A stretch of 64,000 bases of DNA from G965220205 sp965220205 (GCA_965220205.1 OZ244812.1:2046001-2110000); one strand, 5' to 3'; shown: positions 24,693-33,909, counted from the first letter of the stretch. The notes: a model not told the origin generated them from the letters alone. Translations and numbers: made by a program.

Positions 24693-25273
24693 AGCACAGC
24701 CCGGACGTTGCCGAGCGCGTCAGCCTCGAGGATGGCGAGGAAGTTGTAGCCGTCGGCGCGCAGTCTGTCGCCGCCACCGGCGTTCCGGTCGAGGATGCAC
24801 GCCACCAGCGCGACCGGATGCCCAGCGTGCTCGGCCGCGCGGATCGCCAGATAGAGCGAGCCCGCCGTCGAGCAAGCGTCGTCCACCACTGCCACCGGAC
24901 TCCCCGACGGTCCGAGGGGGCCCTCGATCAGCTTCCCCGTGCCATGGCCCTTCTGCTCGGCGCGGACGAAGAATCCCGGCACAGGCCGCCCGCCGTCACG
25001 ACCGCTTAGCAGCGCAAGCCCCGTCACCATCGACACGGCCCCCACCGCCGGTCCGCCCACCGCCTCCGCTCCCGATTCGCGCACCGCGGGCAGCAGCACG
25101 CTCGCCACGAGGTTCCCACCCTCCGGGTCCAGCGTCAGCAGCCGCCCGTCGAAGTAGTAGCTGCTCGTGCCTCCCGCGGTCAGCGTGAACTCGCCGAACA
25201 GCAACGCGTCGAGCTCCTTCGCCCTCTCAAGGAGCCGCCGTCCCGGCTCCGACCCTGTCTCCGCCTGTGTCAT
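24689..25273 (-). CDS. pyrE: orotate phosphoribosyltransferase
   Basis: Pyrimidine biosynthesis enzyme (194 aa) that makes OMP from orotate and PRPP. The PRPP-binding motif VAVVDDACSTAGSL is near residue 125; FVRAEQKGHGTGKLIEG holds the catalytic lysine loop; FTLTAGGTSSYYFDGR is the N-terminal orotate-side motif. Overlaps the nadD stop (ATGA), so the order obgE-nadD-pyrE is one operon. Confidence 0.93.
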   Translation of the reverse strand: MTQAETGSEPGRRLLERAKELDALLFGEFTLTAGGTSSYYFDGRLLTLDPEGGNLVASVLLPAVRESGAEAVGGPAVGAVSMVTGLALLSGRDGGRPVPGFFVRAEQKGHGTGKLIEGPLGPSGSPVAVVDDACSTAGSLYLAIRAAEHAGHPVALVACILDRNAGGGDRLRADGYNFLAILEADALGNVRAVL

Positions 25274-25902
25274 CTCCGCTCCTCGCCGGCGAGCCGTACG
25301 TTCGCGCCGTAGAGCCTACGTTCTGCGATGTAAGCCGCCACCGCGTCCGGGACGAGGTAGCGCACCGGCTCACCGGCGGCCACGCGGCGTCGCAGCTCCG
25401 TCCCGCTAATCTCGATGAGGGGCATGCGGACCTGCAGTACGCGCTCGCCCGCCTGGGAGTCGAGCGCCTCGAGCTCGTGCAGGTCCACCCCGCCGTGGCC
25501 TGGCCGCAGCGCGACGACGACGCGCGTCATCTCCAAGATACGCGCCGGGTCCTTCCACCGGTGCATCGTGTGCAGCGTATCCACTCCCATCACGAAGAAC
25601 AGATCGCCTTCGCTCATCGGGCCGGCGCGCAACTCTTCGAGGGTATCGACCGTGTAGGTCTCCCCCGGGCGGTCTAACTCGACCGACGACAGGTGGAATC
25701 TCTCGTCGTCGCGGATAGCAAGCTCGACCATCTTCCGCCGGTCCTCGGCCCCGGTCAGGGGTTCATCGCGCTTCATCCACGGCAGCCCCGTCGGGATGAA
25801 CCACACCTCGTCGAGCCCCAACCGCCACAGCACCTCCTGCGCCAGCAGGAGGTGCCCCATGTGCACGGGGTCGAATGTCCCGCCAAGGAGCCCTCGCCTC
25901 AC
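25270..25902 (-). CDS. nadD: nicotinate-nucleotide adenylyltransferase
   Basis: Makes deamido-NAD from NaMN and ATP (210 aa). The N-terminal RRGLLGGTFDPVHMGHLLLA has the GTFDPxHxGH nucleotidyl-transfer motif and the C-terminal EISGTELRRRVAAGEPVRYLVPDAV has the ISSTxxR-type motif. GTG at 25902 is 1 bp after the obgE stop. The longer open frame upstream lacks homology. Confidence 0.93.
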   Translation of the reverse strand: MRRGLLGGTFDPVHMGHLLLAQEVLWRLGLDEVWFIPTGLPWMKRDEPLTGAEDRRKMVELAIRDDERFHLSSVELDRPGETYTVDTLEELRAGPMSEGDLFFVMGVDTLHTMHRWKDPARILEMTRVVVALRPGHGGVDLHELEALDSQAGERVLQVRMPLIEISGTELRRRVAAGEPVRYLVPDAVAAYIAERRLYGANVRLAGEERR

Positions 25903-25903
25903 G

Positions 25904-27184
25904 TTAGTCCCACTCCAGCTCCCGGCCTGCGATCGACACCGTGTCTCCCGAGGCCGCACCCGCCTTCTCCAGCGCGGCGATTACGCCTAGTCGTTCGAGC
26001 TCGTTGTGAAACTGGAGCCGCGCCCGCCAGTTGGTGAAACGCACCATCGGGGCAATCCGTTCGGCCTGCCGACACGATACGACGTAGACTCCGTCCTCAA
26101 CGCGCACGGCGACGCCCTCCTCGCGTTCCACCCGGACTTGCGTCGCCGCCTCGCTTCCAACCGGCAGGTCCTCAGCCGCGGCCGGCGGCGGCTCCTCCGG
26201 CGTCAGTTCAAGCAGCTTATCGAGCAACTGTGGGACCCCGGCTTGAGACGCGGCCGACACAACCATCGTCGTGGCCCCGGACTCCGATCTCAACAACTCA
26301 AGCTCCCTCCACGCTCGTGTCTCAACACCCTCAACGTCCGCCTTGTTGACAACAACGACCCTCGGCTTGCTCGCGAGGCCATGGCCATAGGCCGCCAATT
26401 CCGCGTCGACCCTCCGGTATTCCCCGATGAGTTCCTCCTCCGTGCCATCGATTAGTTGCACGAGCGCCCGAACCCTGCTCGCATGCCGCATGAACTCAAG
26501 GCCGAGGCCCCTGCCCTCGTGAGCGCCCTCAATCAGCCCCGGCACATCAACGACCACGAGCCGCCGTCCCTTCCACTCGACGACTCCAAGCACCGGATCC
26601 ACTGTAGTAAAGGGGTAATCTGCTATCTTCGGCCTCGCCCTGCTCACTGCCGCCAGCAGCGTGGATTTCCCCGCGTTCGGGGCTCCTACCAACGCGACGT
26701 CCGCGACGAGGCGCACCTCAAGCGCTAGGAAGCGGAGCCCTCCTGCCTCACCTGCTTCCGCGAGCAGCGGCTCCTGGTTTGTCGGCGTTGCGAACCGGTG
26801 ATTGCCACGCCCGTATCGCCCTCCGTCGGCAGCGACCACCGAATCACCCGCCGCCGCGAGGTCCGCGAACATCGCCCTCTCTCCAGCATCGTCCACTTCC
26901 CAGACCGTTGTGCCCACAGGAACCTCAATCCGCACATCCTTCCCACGCTTCCCCTTGCGATCTCGCTTGCTGCCAGAAGTCCCATCCTTGCCTCGGACGC
27001 TTCGAATCCTCTCCAAGTGTCGCAGCGTGTTCTGATGCGGCACCGCGATGATTCGAACACATCCCCCGTTCCCGCCGTCGCCGCCATCCGGGCCCCCATG
27101 CGGGTTGAACAGTTCCCGGAGGAAGGAAATCCCTCCGTTCCCTCCTGCGCCGCCAACAACCAGTAGTTCGGTTGTATCGAACAT
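25904..27184 (-). CDS. obgE: GTPase Obg/CgtA
   Basis: Essential ribosome-assembly GTPase (426 aa). N-terminal glycine-rich Obg fold (GGAGGNGGISFLRE, GGPDGGDGGNGG), then a G domain with G1 GAPNAGKST near residue 166, G2 YPFTT, G3 DVPGLIEGA and G4 NKAD, and a C-terminal OCT domain of about 70 residues. The OCT domain is found in a subset including Firmicutes and Chloroflexota. First gene of the operon with nadD and pyrE; the 142-bp gap to dnaA is relatively AT-rich. Confidence 0.95.
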   Translation of the reverse strand: MFDTTELLVVGGAGGNGGISFLRELFNPHGGPDGGDGGNGGCVRIIAVPHQNTLRHLERIRSVRGKDGTSGSKRDRKGKRGKDVRIEVPVGTTVWEVDDAGERAMFADLAAAGDSVVAADGGRYGRGNHRFATPTNQEPLLAEAGEAGGLRFLALEVRLVADVALVGAPNAGKSTLLAAVSRARPKIADYPFTTVDPVLGVVEWKGRRLVVVDVPGLIEGAHEGRGLGLEFMRHASRVRALVQLIDGTEEELIGEYRRVDAELAAYGHGLASKPRVVVVNKADVEGVETRAWRELELLRSESGATTMVVSAASQAGVPQLLDKLLELTPEEPPPAAAEDLPVGSEAATQVRVEREEGVAVRVEDGVYVVSCRQAERIAPMVRFTNWRARLQFHNELERLGVIAALEKAGAASGDTVSIAGRELEWD

Positions 27185-27326
27185 ATCCTGCTATCCCTAG
27201 AATCCCAATGGAGTCAGTACCCTTCATAGTAACAATACCGAAGCCTCGTCGTTGCGGGGATATGTTGTTGTTAGTGATGTCCGCACGGCGGGAGTGCAGC
27301 GTAGCCCCTCTTCTCTGATGTTGGCG

Positions 27327-28700
27327 TTAGCTGCGAACTGAGGTGGTGTCAGCTGTTGAATCGTGTAGAGCAGTGGCTAGCTGGGCAACGGTGGCGTGGA
27401 GGGCAGGGTCGTCTTCGAGTGCTTGCGCTGTCTTCTTTAGGGAGGCGAGGACAGTTGTTCGGTCGCGTCCGCCTAGGGCTCTCCCAATCTCTGCTGCATC
27501 GAGTTGGAGCAACGTGTGGAGGAGATGGATAGCGAGATGCCGTGCGGGCGCGGCCCGGGAGTCGCGCTTCTTGCTGAGGAGCGAGGCGACAGGGAGGCCA
27601 TAGTGCGCAGCAACGAAGGCGATCGCGGCCTTAGGCGACGATGGCGACGCAGTAGAGGCGACTGTGGCGCTGAGGCATCGTGCTGCGAGTTCCTCAGTCA
27701 CTAGCTCGCCCGTGAAGTGCGCCAGCGCGGTGAGGCGGTTCAAGCAGCCTTCGAGATGCCGGATGTTCGAGGGCGCGCGCACCGCGATGAAGGCGAGCAC
27801 GGCCTCCGGTACGTCAACCGGGGCTAGGGCGGCGTGGCGCTGCAGGATGGCTAGGCGCGTCTCAGGCTCGGGCGGGGAGATGTCTGCGGAGAGGCCCCAG
27901 CCGAAACGCGAGCGGAGGCGCTCGTCGAGTTCAGGCAGTGCGGACGGGGGGCGGTCCGACGAGAGGATGATTTGCCTGCCGGCGTCGTGGAGCGCGTTGA
28001 ATGTATGGAATAGGCACTCCTGGGTCCGCTCCTTGCCCGATAGGAATTGGACGTCGTCGACGAGGAGAACGTCTATGTTGCGGTAGCGGGCCCGGAACGC
28101 ATCGGTGCTCCGCTCCCGGATCGCGGTGAGGTAGTCGTTCGTGAACTCCTCGCATGTGACGTAGTGGATTGTGCGGCTGGCGGCTTGGGCTCTGAGGCCA
28201 ATCGCCTGTAGGAGGTGCGTCTTGCCTAGGCCGGAGGCCCCGTACAGGAACAAGGGGTTGTAGGCGAGTCCCGGGGCGTCGGCGACTGCCATCGACGCTG
28301 CGAAGGCAAGTTGGTTCGATGGCCCGGTGACGAACGAGTCGAAGGAGTAGCGCGAGTTGAGGCGCTGGACGGCGCGCTGGGGGCGCAAGTCCGCCGGGGC
28401 GATGGGGGTCGTTGCCGCGGGGGCGCCGCTCCGTGTGGGATTCCCGGCCGCCACGTGAAACGAGACATTGAGAGCGCTGCCCGCGACCGCGGCGACCGCG
28501 GTCTCGATCAGGCCATGCATACGCTGTTGGAGCCACTCCGCCGCGAAGGCTGTGGGGACGCCCACGACGAGGCTCGACCCGTCGAGGGACAGGGCCTGCG
28601 TTCCGCGAAGCCATGTGTCGTAGCTGGGCCGGGTGACCTGGAGTTGAAGGCGGCCAAGGGCAGCCTCCCAGGTTCGGCTGGCCGGGGAGTCGTAAGACAC
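27327..28700 (-). CDS. dnaA: chromosomal replication initiator DnaA with unusual DNA-binding residues
   Basis: Replication initiator (457 aa). Domain I about 1-85, short linker, AAA+ domain with Walker A GASGLGKT (154-161) and Walker B VLLVDDVQF (211-219), and domain IV from about 350. In domain IV the signature reads GGRDRTTV where nearly all DnaA have GGRDHTTV, and the basic-loop Arg corresponding to E. coli R399 aligns with Pro385. GTG start. dnaN and recF are not adjacent. It could be a divergent sole DnaA or a paralogue. Confidence 0.92.
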   Translation of the reverse strand: MSYDSPASRTWEAALGRLQLQVTRPSYDTWLRGTQALSLDGSSLVVGVPTAFAAEWLQQRMHGLIETAVAAVAGSALNVSFHVAAGNPTRSGAPAATTPIAPADLRPQRAVQRLNSRYSFDSFVTGPSNQLAFAASMAVADAPGLAYNPLFLYGASGLGKTHLLQAIGLRAQAASRTIHYVTCEEFTNDYLTAIRERSTDAFRARYRNIDVLLVDDVQFLSGKERTQECLFHTFNALHDAGRQIILSSDRPPSALPELDERLRSRFGWGLSADISPPEPETRLAILQRHAALAPVDVPEAVLAFIAVRAPSNIRHLEGCLNRLTALAHFTGELVTEELAARCLSATVASTASPSSPKAAIAFVAAHYGLPVASLLSKKRDSRAAPARHLAIHLLHTLLQLDAAEIGRALGGRDRTTVLASLKKTAQALEDDPALHATVAQLATALHDSTADTTSVRS

Positions 28701-29014
28701 CGGGGTGCATACTCCGTGCAGCGAAGCGTTGGTGGGACAGACGGAATCTCGGTTGTAGAGGGAACGATCGGGGCCCCGCGCCAGGGCCAGTGTCGCGCCC
28801 GGCTGGCGGGCGGAGTCGATGGGCGGACGTTACCATGGGGCGAGTCGCAGCCGGCAAGATGGGATTCCATGAATTGTTGGCTGCGTATCCTCTTGCAAAA
28901 ACGATGGACCGATGGGGCGTTGGCCGATACGCCAGCGCGGAAGAATCGCCCATGACTCCTCTGTGGCGAACGGGGGGAGGCGAGGGCTACAGGGCCTCGG
29001 TGTAGGATGGCCGC
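28701..29014. other. divergent dnaA/fmt intergenic region, no oriC evidence
   Basis: 314 bp. I looked for TTATNCACA-type DnaA boxes on both strands and found none, nor an AT-rich unwinding element. It presumably holds the promoters of both genes, but no pair of good -35/-10 boxes was identified. Confidence 0.5.
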
Positions 29015-29965
29015 ATGGGGAGTTTGAACGTCGTATTCATGGGGACTCCGGCGGTCGTGATCCCCGTGCTGGACGCAGTGGCGCGGGGCGTGGGCGGCTT
29101 GGGCGGCGCGGTTGTAGCCGCGTACGCCGCGCCTGACCGCCCAGCCGGGCGCGGCCGAGGCGTGCAACGGTCGCCGGTCCGCGAGTACGCGGAGGGACTG
29201 GGCATCGACGTGTATACACCGACGCGCGTGACGAACGCCGCCGAGACGGCGAGGTTCGCCGAGCTCGGGGCCGACCTCGTTGTGCTGGCCGCCTACGGCC
29301 TCCTACTGCCAGCGCCGTTCCTCAATGGCCCGCGGCTGGGGGCTGTCAATGTCCACCCGTCGCTGCTGCCGCGCCATCGGGGCGCCGCGCCCGTGCCTGC
29401 GACAATCCTCGCCGGCGACGAGGTCACGGGGGCCTCGATCATCAGAATGGACGAAGGGCTCGACACCGGCCCGCTGCTCGCGCAACGCCGGGTCGGCTTG
29501 ACCGGTCACGAGCGGTCGCCGGAGCTCACTGAGCGCCTGTTCTTGATCGGCGCGGGGCTGCTCGAGGAGACACTGCCGCCGTACATCTCTGGCGAGCTCG
29601 CGCCTGCGCCGCAGCCGGCGGAGGGCGTGACGGTGGTGAAGCGGTTAGTGAAAACGGACGGGGAACTCGACTGGAGCAAGCCGGCCGTGGCGCTCGAACG
29701 GGAAGTGCGGGCGTTCGACCCGTGGCCCGGCAGCGCAACGACCTGGAACGGCAGGCGCTTGGCCGTGATGGATGCGGTCGTGGGGGCAGCTTCAGTCCAG
29801 GCGGAGGCGGGGACCGTCGTGGCGTCCGACGGCGGAGCCTCAGTGGTCACCGGAGACGGCCTGTTGGAACTGCGTACGGTGAAGCTCGAGGGCCGACGAG
29901 CGACGCAGGCCGCCGAATTCGTGCGCGGGCATCCCGAGTTCGTGGGCGCACGGCTGCCGTCGTAA
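29015..29965 (+). CDS. fmt: methionyl-tRNA formyltransferase
   Basis: Formylates initiator Met-tRNA (316 aa). The N-terminal formyltransferase domain has VVFMGTP, the folate/catalytic segment AVNVHPSLLPRHRGAAPVP (with His) and GASIIRMDEGLDTGP. The C-terminal tRNA-binding domain carries VREVRAF-like EREVRAFDPWPGS. Usual length. Convergent with rplY. Confidence 0.95.
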   Translation: MGSLNVVFMGTPAVVIPVLDAVARGVGGLGGAVVAAYAAPDRPAGRGRGVQRSPVREYAEGLGIDVYTPTRVTNAAETARFAELGADLVVLAAYGLLLPAPFLNGPRLGAVNVHPSLLPRHRGAAPVPATILAGDEVTGASIIRMDEGLDTGPLLAQRRVGLTGHERSPELTERLFLIGAGLLEETLPPYISGELAPAPQPAEGVTVVKRLVKTDGELDWSKPAVALEREVRAFDPWPGSATTWNGRRLAVMDAVVGAASVQAEAGTVVASDGGASVVTGDGLLELRTVKLEGRRATQAAEFVRGHPEFVGARLPS

Positions 29966-29991
29966 CGGGCAGCCTGGCGCCTCGGGGCCTG

Positions 29992-30627
29992 CTATGTCGC
30001 CGGCGGTCCGGCAGGGTCGGCTGGCGTGGCCTCGCCTGCCACCGGCTCCTCCCCCTCAGGCGTCTCCGCAGCGCCATGCCGGGTGACGATGCGCGCGACG
30101 AGCGCAGCCGGGTCGGTGACGAGCGTCACGTTCGGCGGCAACTCGATGTCGCCGACGAGGATTGCGGAGACGTCGCCGGCGAGCACGGTCAAGTCGACGG
30201 TAAAGACGCTGGGGACATCGTTGGGCAGCGCCTCGACGTCAATGGCGTGAAGGTCTTCGAAGAGTTGCGCCCCGTCGTCCCGTGCGCGCGGGGCCTCGCC
30301 CTCGAAGTGCAGCGGCACTGACGCTTGTCGCCGTTCGGTCCGCGACAGCGCGACGAGGTCGACGTGAAGGAGCGCCTCGGTGACGGGGTGACGCTGGACC
30401 TCACGGACGATGACGAAGTGCTCATCCGCGCCGACTTTGACCGTCAGCGGCGTGGTAAAGCCGACTTTGGTCAACGTATGGATGAGGTCCTGCGTGTCGG
30501 CTTGGAGCGTGAGCGAGTCGGCCCCGCGACCGTAGACGTGGATGGGCGTGACGCCCGAGCGGCGGAGCGCGCCCGTCTTCTTGCGAAGCGCCGTGCGTGG
30601 CTGTGCGTCGATGCTGACTTGGTCCAT
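29992..30627 (-). CDS. rplY: 50S ribosomal protein L25 / general stress protein Ctc
   Basis: 5S rRNA-binding ribosomal protein of the long Ctc (TL5) type: N-terminal L25 domain (RTALRKKTGALRRSGVTPIHVYG) of about 90 residues, then a C-terminal beta domain about 95-185, ending in an acidic Pro/Ala-rich tail. 211 aa from ATG at 30627; the longer open frame upstream is not conserved. Confidence 0.92.
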   Translation of the reverse strand: MDQVSIDAQPRTALRKKTGALRRSGVTPIHVYGRGADSLTLQADTQDLIHTLTKVGFTTPLTVKVGADEHFVIVREVQRHPVTEALLHVDLVALSRTERRQASVPLHFEGEAPRARDDGAQLFEDLHAIDVEALPNDVPSVFTVDLTVLAGDVSAILVGDIELPPNVTLVTDPAALVARIVTRHGAAETPEGEEPVAGEATPADPAGPPAT

Positions 30628-30771
30628 GGACGAATCACCTTGGCAGAAGAGACGCCCCAGCGTAGGGGGCGTGGCGACGTAGAACGGGACGAAGCAAGAT
30701 GATAGCAGAGCGCCGCGCCCGCCGCCAAGCGCGATGCTCTCGTGGCCGCCGGGCGGCCGAGCGTAGCGGAA

Positions 30772-30800
30772 TTGTCTTTGGGGGCCGTGCGTAGTATGAT
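30772..30800 (+). promoter_or_regulatory. probable promoter of the Rrf2 gene
   Basis: TTGTCT (30772-30777), 17-bp spacer, TATGAT (30795-30800), close to sigma-70 consensus and about 38 bp before the Rrf2 start codon. Confidence 0.55.
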
Positions 30801-30838
30801 GACGGCCACCGTGGCGCGTTCCGGGAGGTGCGTTACCT

Positions 30839-31264
30839 ATGCGTGTCCCCATGAAAGTCGACTACGGTGTGCGGGCGCTCGTGGACTTGGCGCAGCGTTC
30901 GGAAGCGGGCCATCCCATCCGGACAGCCGAGATTGCGTCGAGGCAGGGCATCCCTGAGCCGTACTTGGACCAAGTGCTCACCACGTTGAACAAGTTCGGC
31001 TTCATCCGCAGCCGACGTGGACCGCAGGGCGGCCACGTGCTCGCGAGGCCCGCGGCCGAGATTTCGCTGAACGACGTCGTCGAGACTCTCGAGGGCCGCA
31101 CCGCGCCGCTCGACTGTATCGACGACGCCTCGGAGTGCGCTCTCGCCGTAGGCTGTGCGCAGCGCGACATCTGGCGCGATGTCGAAGAGGCGGTGCACGC
31201 CGTGCTCACGACCACAACGGTCGGGGATCTCGTGCGGCGCCAGCAGACGCCCGCTATCACCTAG
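30839..31264 (+). CDS. Rrf2-family transcriptional regulator with IscR-like cysteines
   Basis: 141 aa winged-helix regulator. The N-terminal helix-turn-helix spans about residues 5-60 (KVDYGVRALVDLA ... RTAEIASRQGIPEPYLDQVL) followed by the wing RRGPQGGHVLAR. Three cysteines (C93, C100, C106) are spaced as in [2Fe-2S]-binding IscR-type members. It opens a cluster with moeB and cysM, so it probably senses iron-sulfur or cysteine status and may be autoregulated. ATG 30839 follows GGGAGGTG; an ATG 12 bases later is possible. Confidence 0.9.
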   Translation: MRVPMKVDYGVRALVDLAQRSEAGHPIRTAEIASRQGIPEPYLDQVLTTLNKFGFIRSRRGPQGGHVLARPAAEISLNDVVETLEGRTAPLDCIDDASECALAVGCAQRDIWRDVEEAVHAVLTTTTVGDLVRRQQTPAIT

Positions 31265-31425
31265 GCGCGGACGCCAGGCTCCTCGCCCCCGGGGATGCAA
31301 CTGAGCATCGCAGCCGAAGCGAGCACTCACTCTGGGCCAACGCGTTTCGCGGCGCCTGCGCAGGTTGCCAGCAGCTATTGCCATTGGCGCTAGGATCCAT
31401 CGCCAGCGCCGAAGGAGAGGAGCCG

Positions 31426-32271
31426 ATGACCACAGCCCCCCAACTCACCCCAGAGCAGGTCAAGCGGTACAGCCGCCACATCATCATGCCCCAGATCGGC
31501 AGCCGGGGCCAGCGCCAGCTGATCGACACGAAGGTGTTGGTTGTCGGCGCGGGCGGGCTCGGCGGCCCGGTGGCCCTGTACCTCGCGCTCGCGGGCGTCG
31601 GAACCATCGGCATCGTCGATTTCGATGTCGTGGACCTCAGCAACCTCCAACGCCAGGTGCTGCACACAACCGACTCAGTGGGCATGTCGAAGGTCGAGTC
31701 CGCCATCCGAACCCTGGGGCGGTACAACCCGGACGTGCGCGTGGTTGGGCACGAGTTCCCGATTACCTCCGAGAACGCGATGGAGCTGGTCGCGCAGTAC
31801 GACGTCATCGTGAACGGCGCGGACAACTTCGCCACCCGCTACCTCGTCAACGACGCCGCCTTCCTCAACGACAAGCCCCTGGTCGACGGCAGCATCCTGA
31901 TCTTCGACGGGCAGGTGACCACTTACGAGCCGGGCAAGGGGTGCTACCGCTGCCTCTTCCCCGAGCCGCCGCCGCCCGGGATGGTCCCGAACTGCGCGGA
32001 GGCCGGTGTGCTGGGAGCGCTCACGGGCACGATTGGCTCGTTGCAGGCGACCGAGGTCGTGAAGCATGTGCTCGGCATCGGCGAGCCCCTCGTTGGCCGT
32101 CTTCTGCTCGTGGACGCGCTCAGCATGGAGTTCCGCGTCGTCAAGACCCGGCGCAACCCCGCCTGCCCGCTTTGCGGAGACTCGCCGACGGTGACGGAGC
32201 TGATCGATTACGAGGTGTTCTGCGGGCTCGCCCCCGCCCCCGAGGCGGAGGGCGCCGCCGTCGGCCACTGA
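31426..32271 (+). CDS. moeB: MoeB/ThiF-type sulfur-carrier adenylyltransferase
   Basis: E1-like enzyme (281 aa) that adenylylates the C-terminal GG of a ubiquitin-like sulfur carrier. Rossmann ATP site VVGAGGLGGP (39-48), zinc pairs C173/C176 and C247/C250, and a catalytic-type cysteine C190. There is no C-terminal rhodanese domain, so sulfur must come from a separate donor. Preceded by GAAGGAGAGG. It sits between the Rrf2 regulator and cysM, which points to the sulfur-carrier route of cysteine synthesis rather than only molybdopterin. The carrier gene itself is not adjacent. Confidence 0.9.
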   Translation: MTTAPQLTPEQVKRYSRHIIMPQIGSRGQRQLIDTKVLVVGAGGLGGPVALYLALAGVGTIGIVDFDVVDLSNLQRQVLHTTDSVGMSKVESAIRTLGRYNPDVRVVGHEFPITSENAMELVAQYDVIVNGADNFATRYLVNDAAFLNDKPLVDGSILIFDGQVTTYEPGKGCYRCLFPEPPPPGMVPNCAEAGVLGALTGTIGSLQATEVVKHVLGIGEPLVGRLLLVDALSMEFRVVKTRRNPACPLCGDSPTVTELIDYEVFCGLAPAPEAEGAAVGH

Positions 32272-32296
32272 CGGCCGAATGCCGCGCCGGAGCACC

Positions 32297-33232
32297 ATGC
32301 GCAGCGCCAACCTCATCGACTCCATCGGCAACACGCCGCTGGTGGAACTACCGTCGTACAGCCCAAAGCGGGGCGTCCGGCTCTTTGCCAAGCTCGAGGG
32401 ACACAACCCCACCGGCTCGGTGAAGGACCGCATCGCCCGGGCCATGGTCCGCAGCGCTCAGAGCGAGGGCCTGCTCGGGCCGGGCACAACGCTCCTCGAG
32501 CCGACCAGCGGCAACACCGGCATCTCCCTTGCGATGGTCAGCGCCCGGTTGAACCAGCGCTTCGAGGCGGTAATGCCCGACAACGCCAGCCCCGAGCGCT
32601 CCGAGCTCCTGCGGGCCTACGGGGCGGAGATTGTCTACTCGCCCGGCGAGGAGGGTTCGAATGGGGCGATCGCCATGGCTCAGGCGATGGCGGCGCGCGA
32701 CTCGCGTTACGTGATGCTCTACCAGTACGGGAACCCGGCGAACCCGGGCGCACACTACGAGACGACCGGCCCCGAGATTATTCGCGATCTGCCCGAGGTC
32801 ACCCATTTCGTGGCCGGCCTCGGCACCGGCGGGACGCTCATGGGCACGGGGCGGCGACTCAAGGAGTTCAACCCGGCGGTCGAGGTCGTCGCGGCTGCGC
32901 CTGAGCCTGACGACCGCATCCAGGGTTTGCGAAGCCTCGAGGAGGGGTTCGTCCCGCCCATCCTCGATCTCAGTCTGCTCGACGCCCGCATGATGATCGG
33001 CGGAGAGGAGAGCTTCGTCATGACCGCCGACCTGCTGCGCCGCGAGGGCGTGTTCGCCGGCGTGTCGTCAGGCGCTGTCCTCGCGGCCGCCCTCCGTGTC
33101 GCGAGCCGCACCGACGAGGCAAACATCGTATGCTTGTTCGCCGACGGCGGTTGGAAGTACCTGAGCTCGGGACTGTGGAACCGCAACTACGACGACCTCC
33201 GCAGCTCGGTAGAGGGCAAGGTCTGGTGGTAA
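32297..33232 (+). CDS. cysM: PLP-dependent cysteine synthase, CysM-like
   Basis: Fold-type II PLP enzyme (311 aa) forming cysteine from an activated serine. PLP lysine K43 in NPTGSVKDR, the substrate loop EPTSGNTG, and GLGTGGTLMGTGR for PLP phosphate. Context with moeB suggests the CysM that uses O-phosphoserine and a thiocarboxylated carrier, as in actinobacteria; plain O-acetylserine sulfhydrylase activity is the alternative. ATG 32297 preferred over 32279 on homology. The stop overlaps the next gene. Confidence 0.92.
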   Translation: MRSANLIDSIGNTPLVELPSYSPKRGVRLFAKLEGHNPTGSVKDRIARAMVRSAQSEGLLGPGTTLLEPTSGNTGISLAMVSARLNQRFEAVMPDNASPERSELLRAYGAEIVYSPGEEGSNGAIAMAQAMAARDSRYVMLYQYGNPANPGAHYETTGPEIIRDLPEVTHFVAGLGTGGTLMGTGRRLKEFNPAVEVVAAAPEPDDRIQGLRSLEEGFVPPILDLSLLDARMMIGGEESFVMTADLLRREGVFAGVSSGAVLAAALRVASRTDEANIVCLFADGGWKYLSSGLWNRNYDDLRSSVEGKVWW

Positions 33233-33909
33233 TCGACGATACAAGGGTCCCCGGAACGCAGCGGAGCCCTAGCGGCCGGCCGCTCGTGGCGCTCGTCGCC
33301 AACGGCGACCCGGGACAGGAGCTCGTCCGCTGCCTCGAGGCCGAGGGGGTCGATTTCACCGTGTCGCGAGAGGGCGCGAGACAGGACGAAGCCGACGTCG
33401 TCGTCCTCGACCTGACTGAGGCAGACCGCAGGAGCGTCGAGGCGGCGAGCGGCCCGGCGAACGTCCCCACGCTGGCCGCCATCTCCTGGGACCACCTCCG
33501 CGCGCCCGGCCTGCTGCTGGAGACCGACGACTTCATCGTTGTGCCCTGGCGCAGGGGAGAGCTGATGCTGCGCGTCATGCGGATGGCCCGCCGCCGGAGG
33601 CCCGCCGAGTCGCCGTCGGTCATACGCGTCGGCGACCTCGTCATCGACCCCGACCGCTACGACGTGTTCCTCGCCGGTAAACCCGTCCTGCTGACGTTCA
33701 AGGAATACGAGCTGCTCAAGCTGCTTGCGGCCAACCCGGGCAGGGTGTACCGCCGCGAGACGCTGCTCGAACAGGTGTGGGGCTACCGCTACTTCGGCGG
33801 CACCCGCACCGTGGACGTCCACGTCCGCCGTCTTCGCAGCAAGACGGAGGACGCGGACCACACGTTCATCGACACCGTCTGGAACGTCGGCTACCGCTTC
33901 CACGCGTAA
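33226..33909 (+). CDS. OmpR-type winged-helix regulator with an atypical receiver
   Basis: 227 aa. Residues about 18-120 resemble a receiver fold but keep only the central Asp (D62 in VVVLDLTEAD); the N-terminal acidic pair is missing (LVALVANGD) and the conserved Lys is replaced (DDFIVVPWRR). Residues about 130-227 form a standard trans_reg_C winged helix (LLTFKEYELLKLL, TRTVDVHVRRLRSK, VWNVGYRF). GTG at 33226 overlaps the cysM stop by 7 bases, so it is coupled to the sulfur cluster. No histidine kinase is adjacent; it probably works without classical phosphorylation. Confidence 0.87.
   Translation: MVIDDTRVPGTQRSPSGRPLVALVANGDPGQELVRCLEAEGVDFTVSREGARQDEADVVVLDLTEADRRSVEAASGPANVPTLAAISWDHLRAPGLLLETDDFIVVPWRRGELMLRVMRMARRRRPAESPSVIRVGDLVIDPDRYDVFLAGKPVLLTFKEYELLKLLAANPGRVYRRETLLEQVWGYRYFGGTRTVDVHVRRLRSKTEDADHTFIDTVWNVGYRFHA

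Noticed and set aside
28701..29014. Replication origin beside dnaA
   Set aside because: No DnaA-box-like sequence or AT-rich region was found on either strand.
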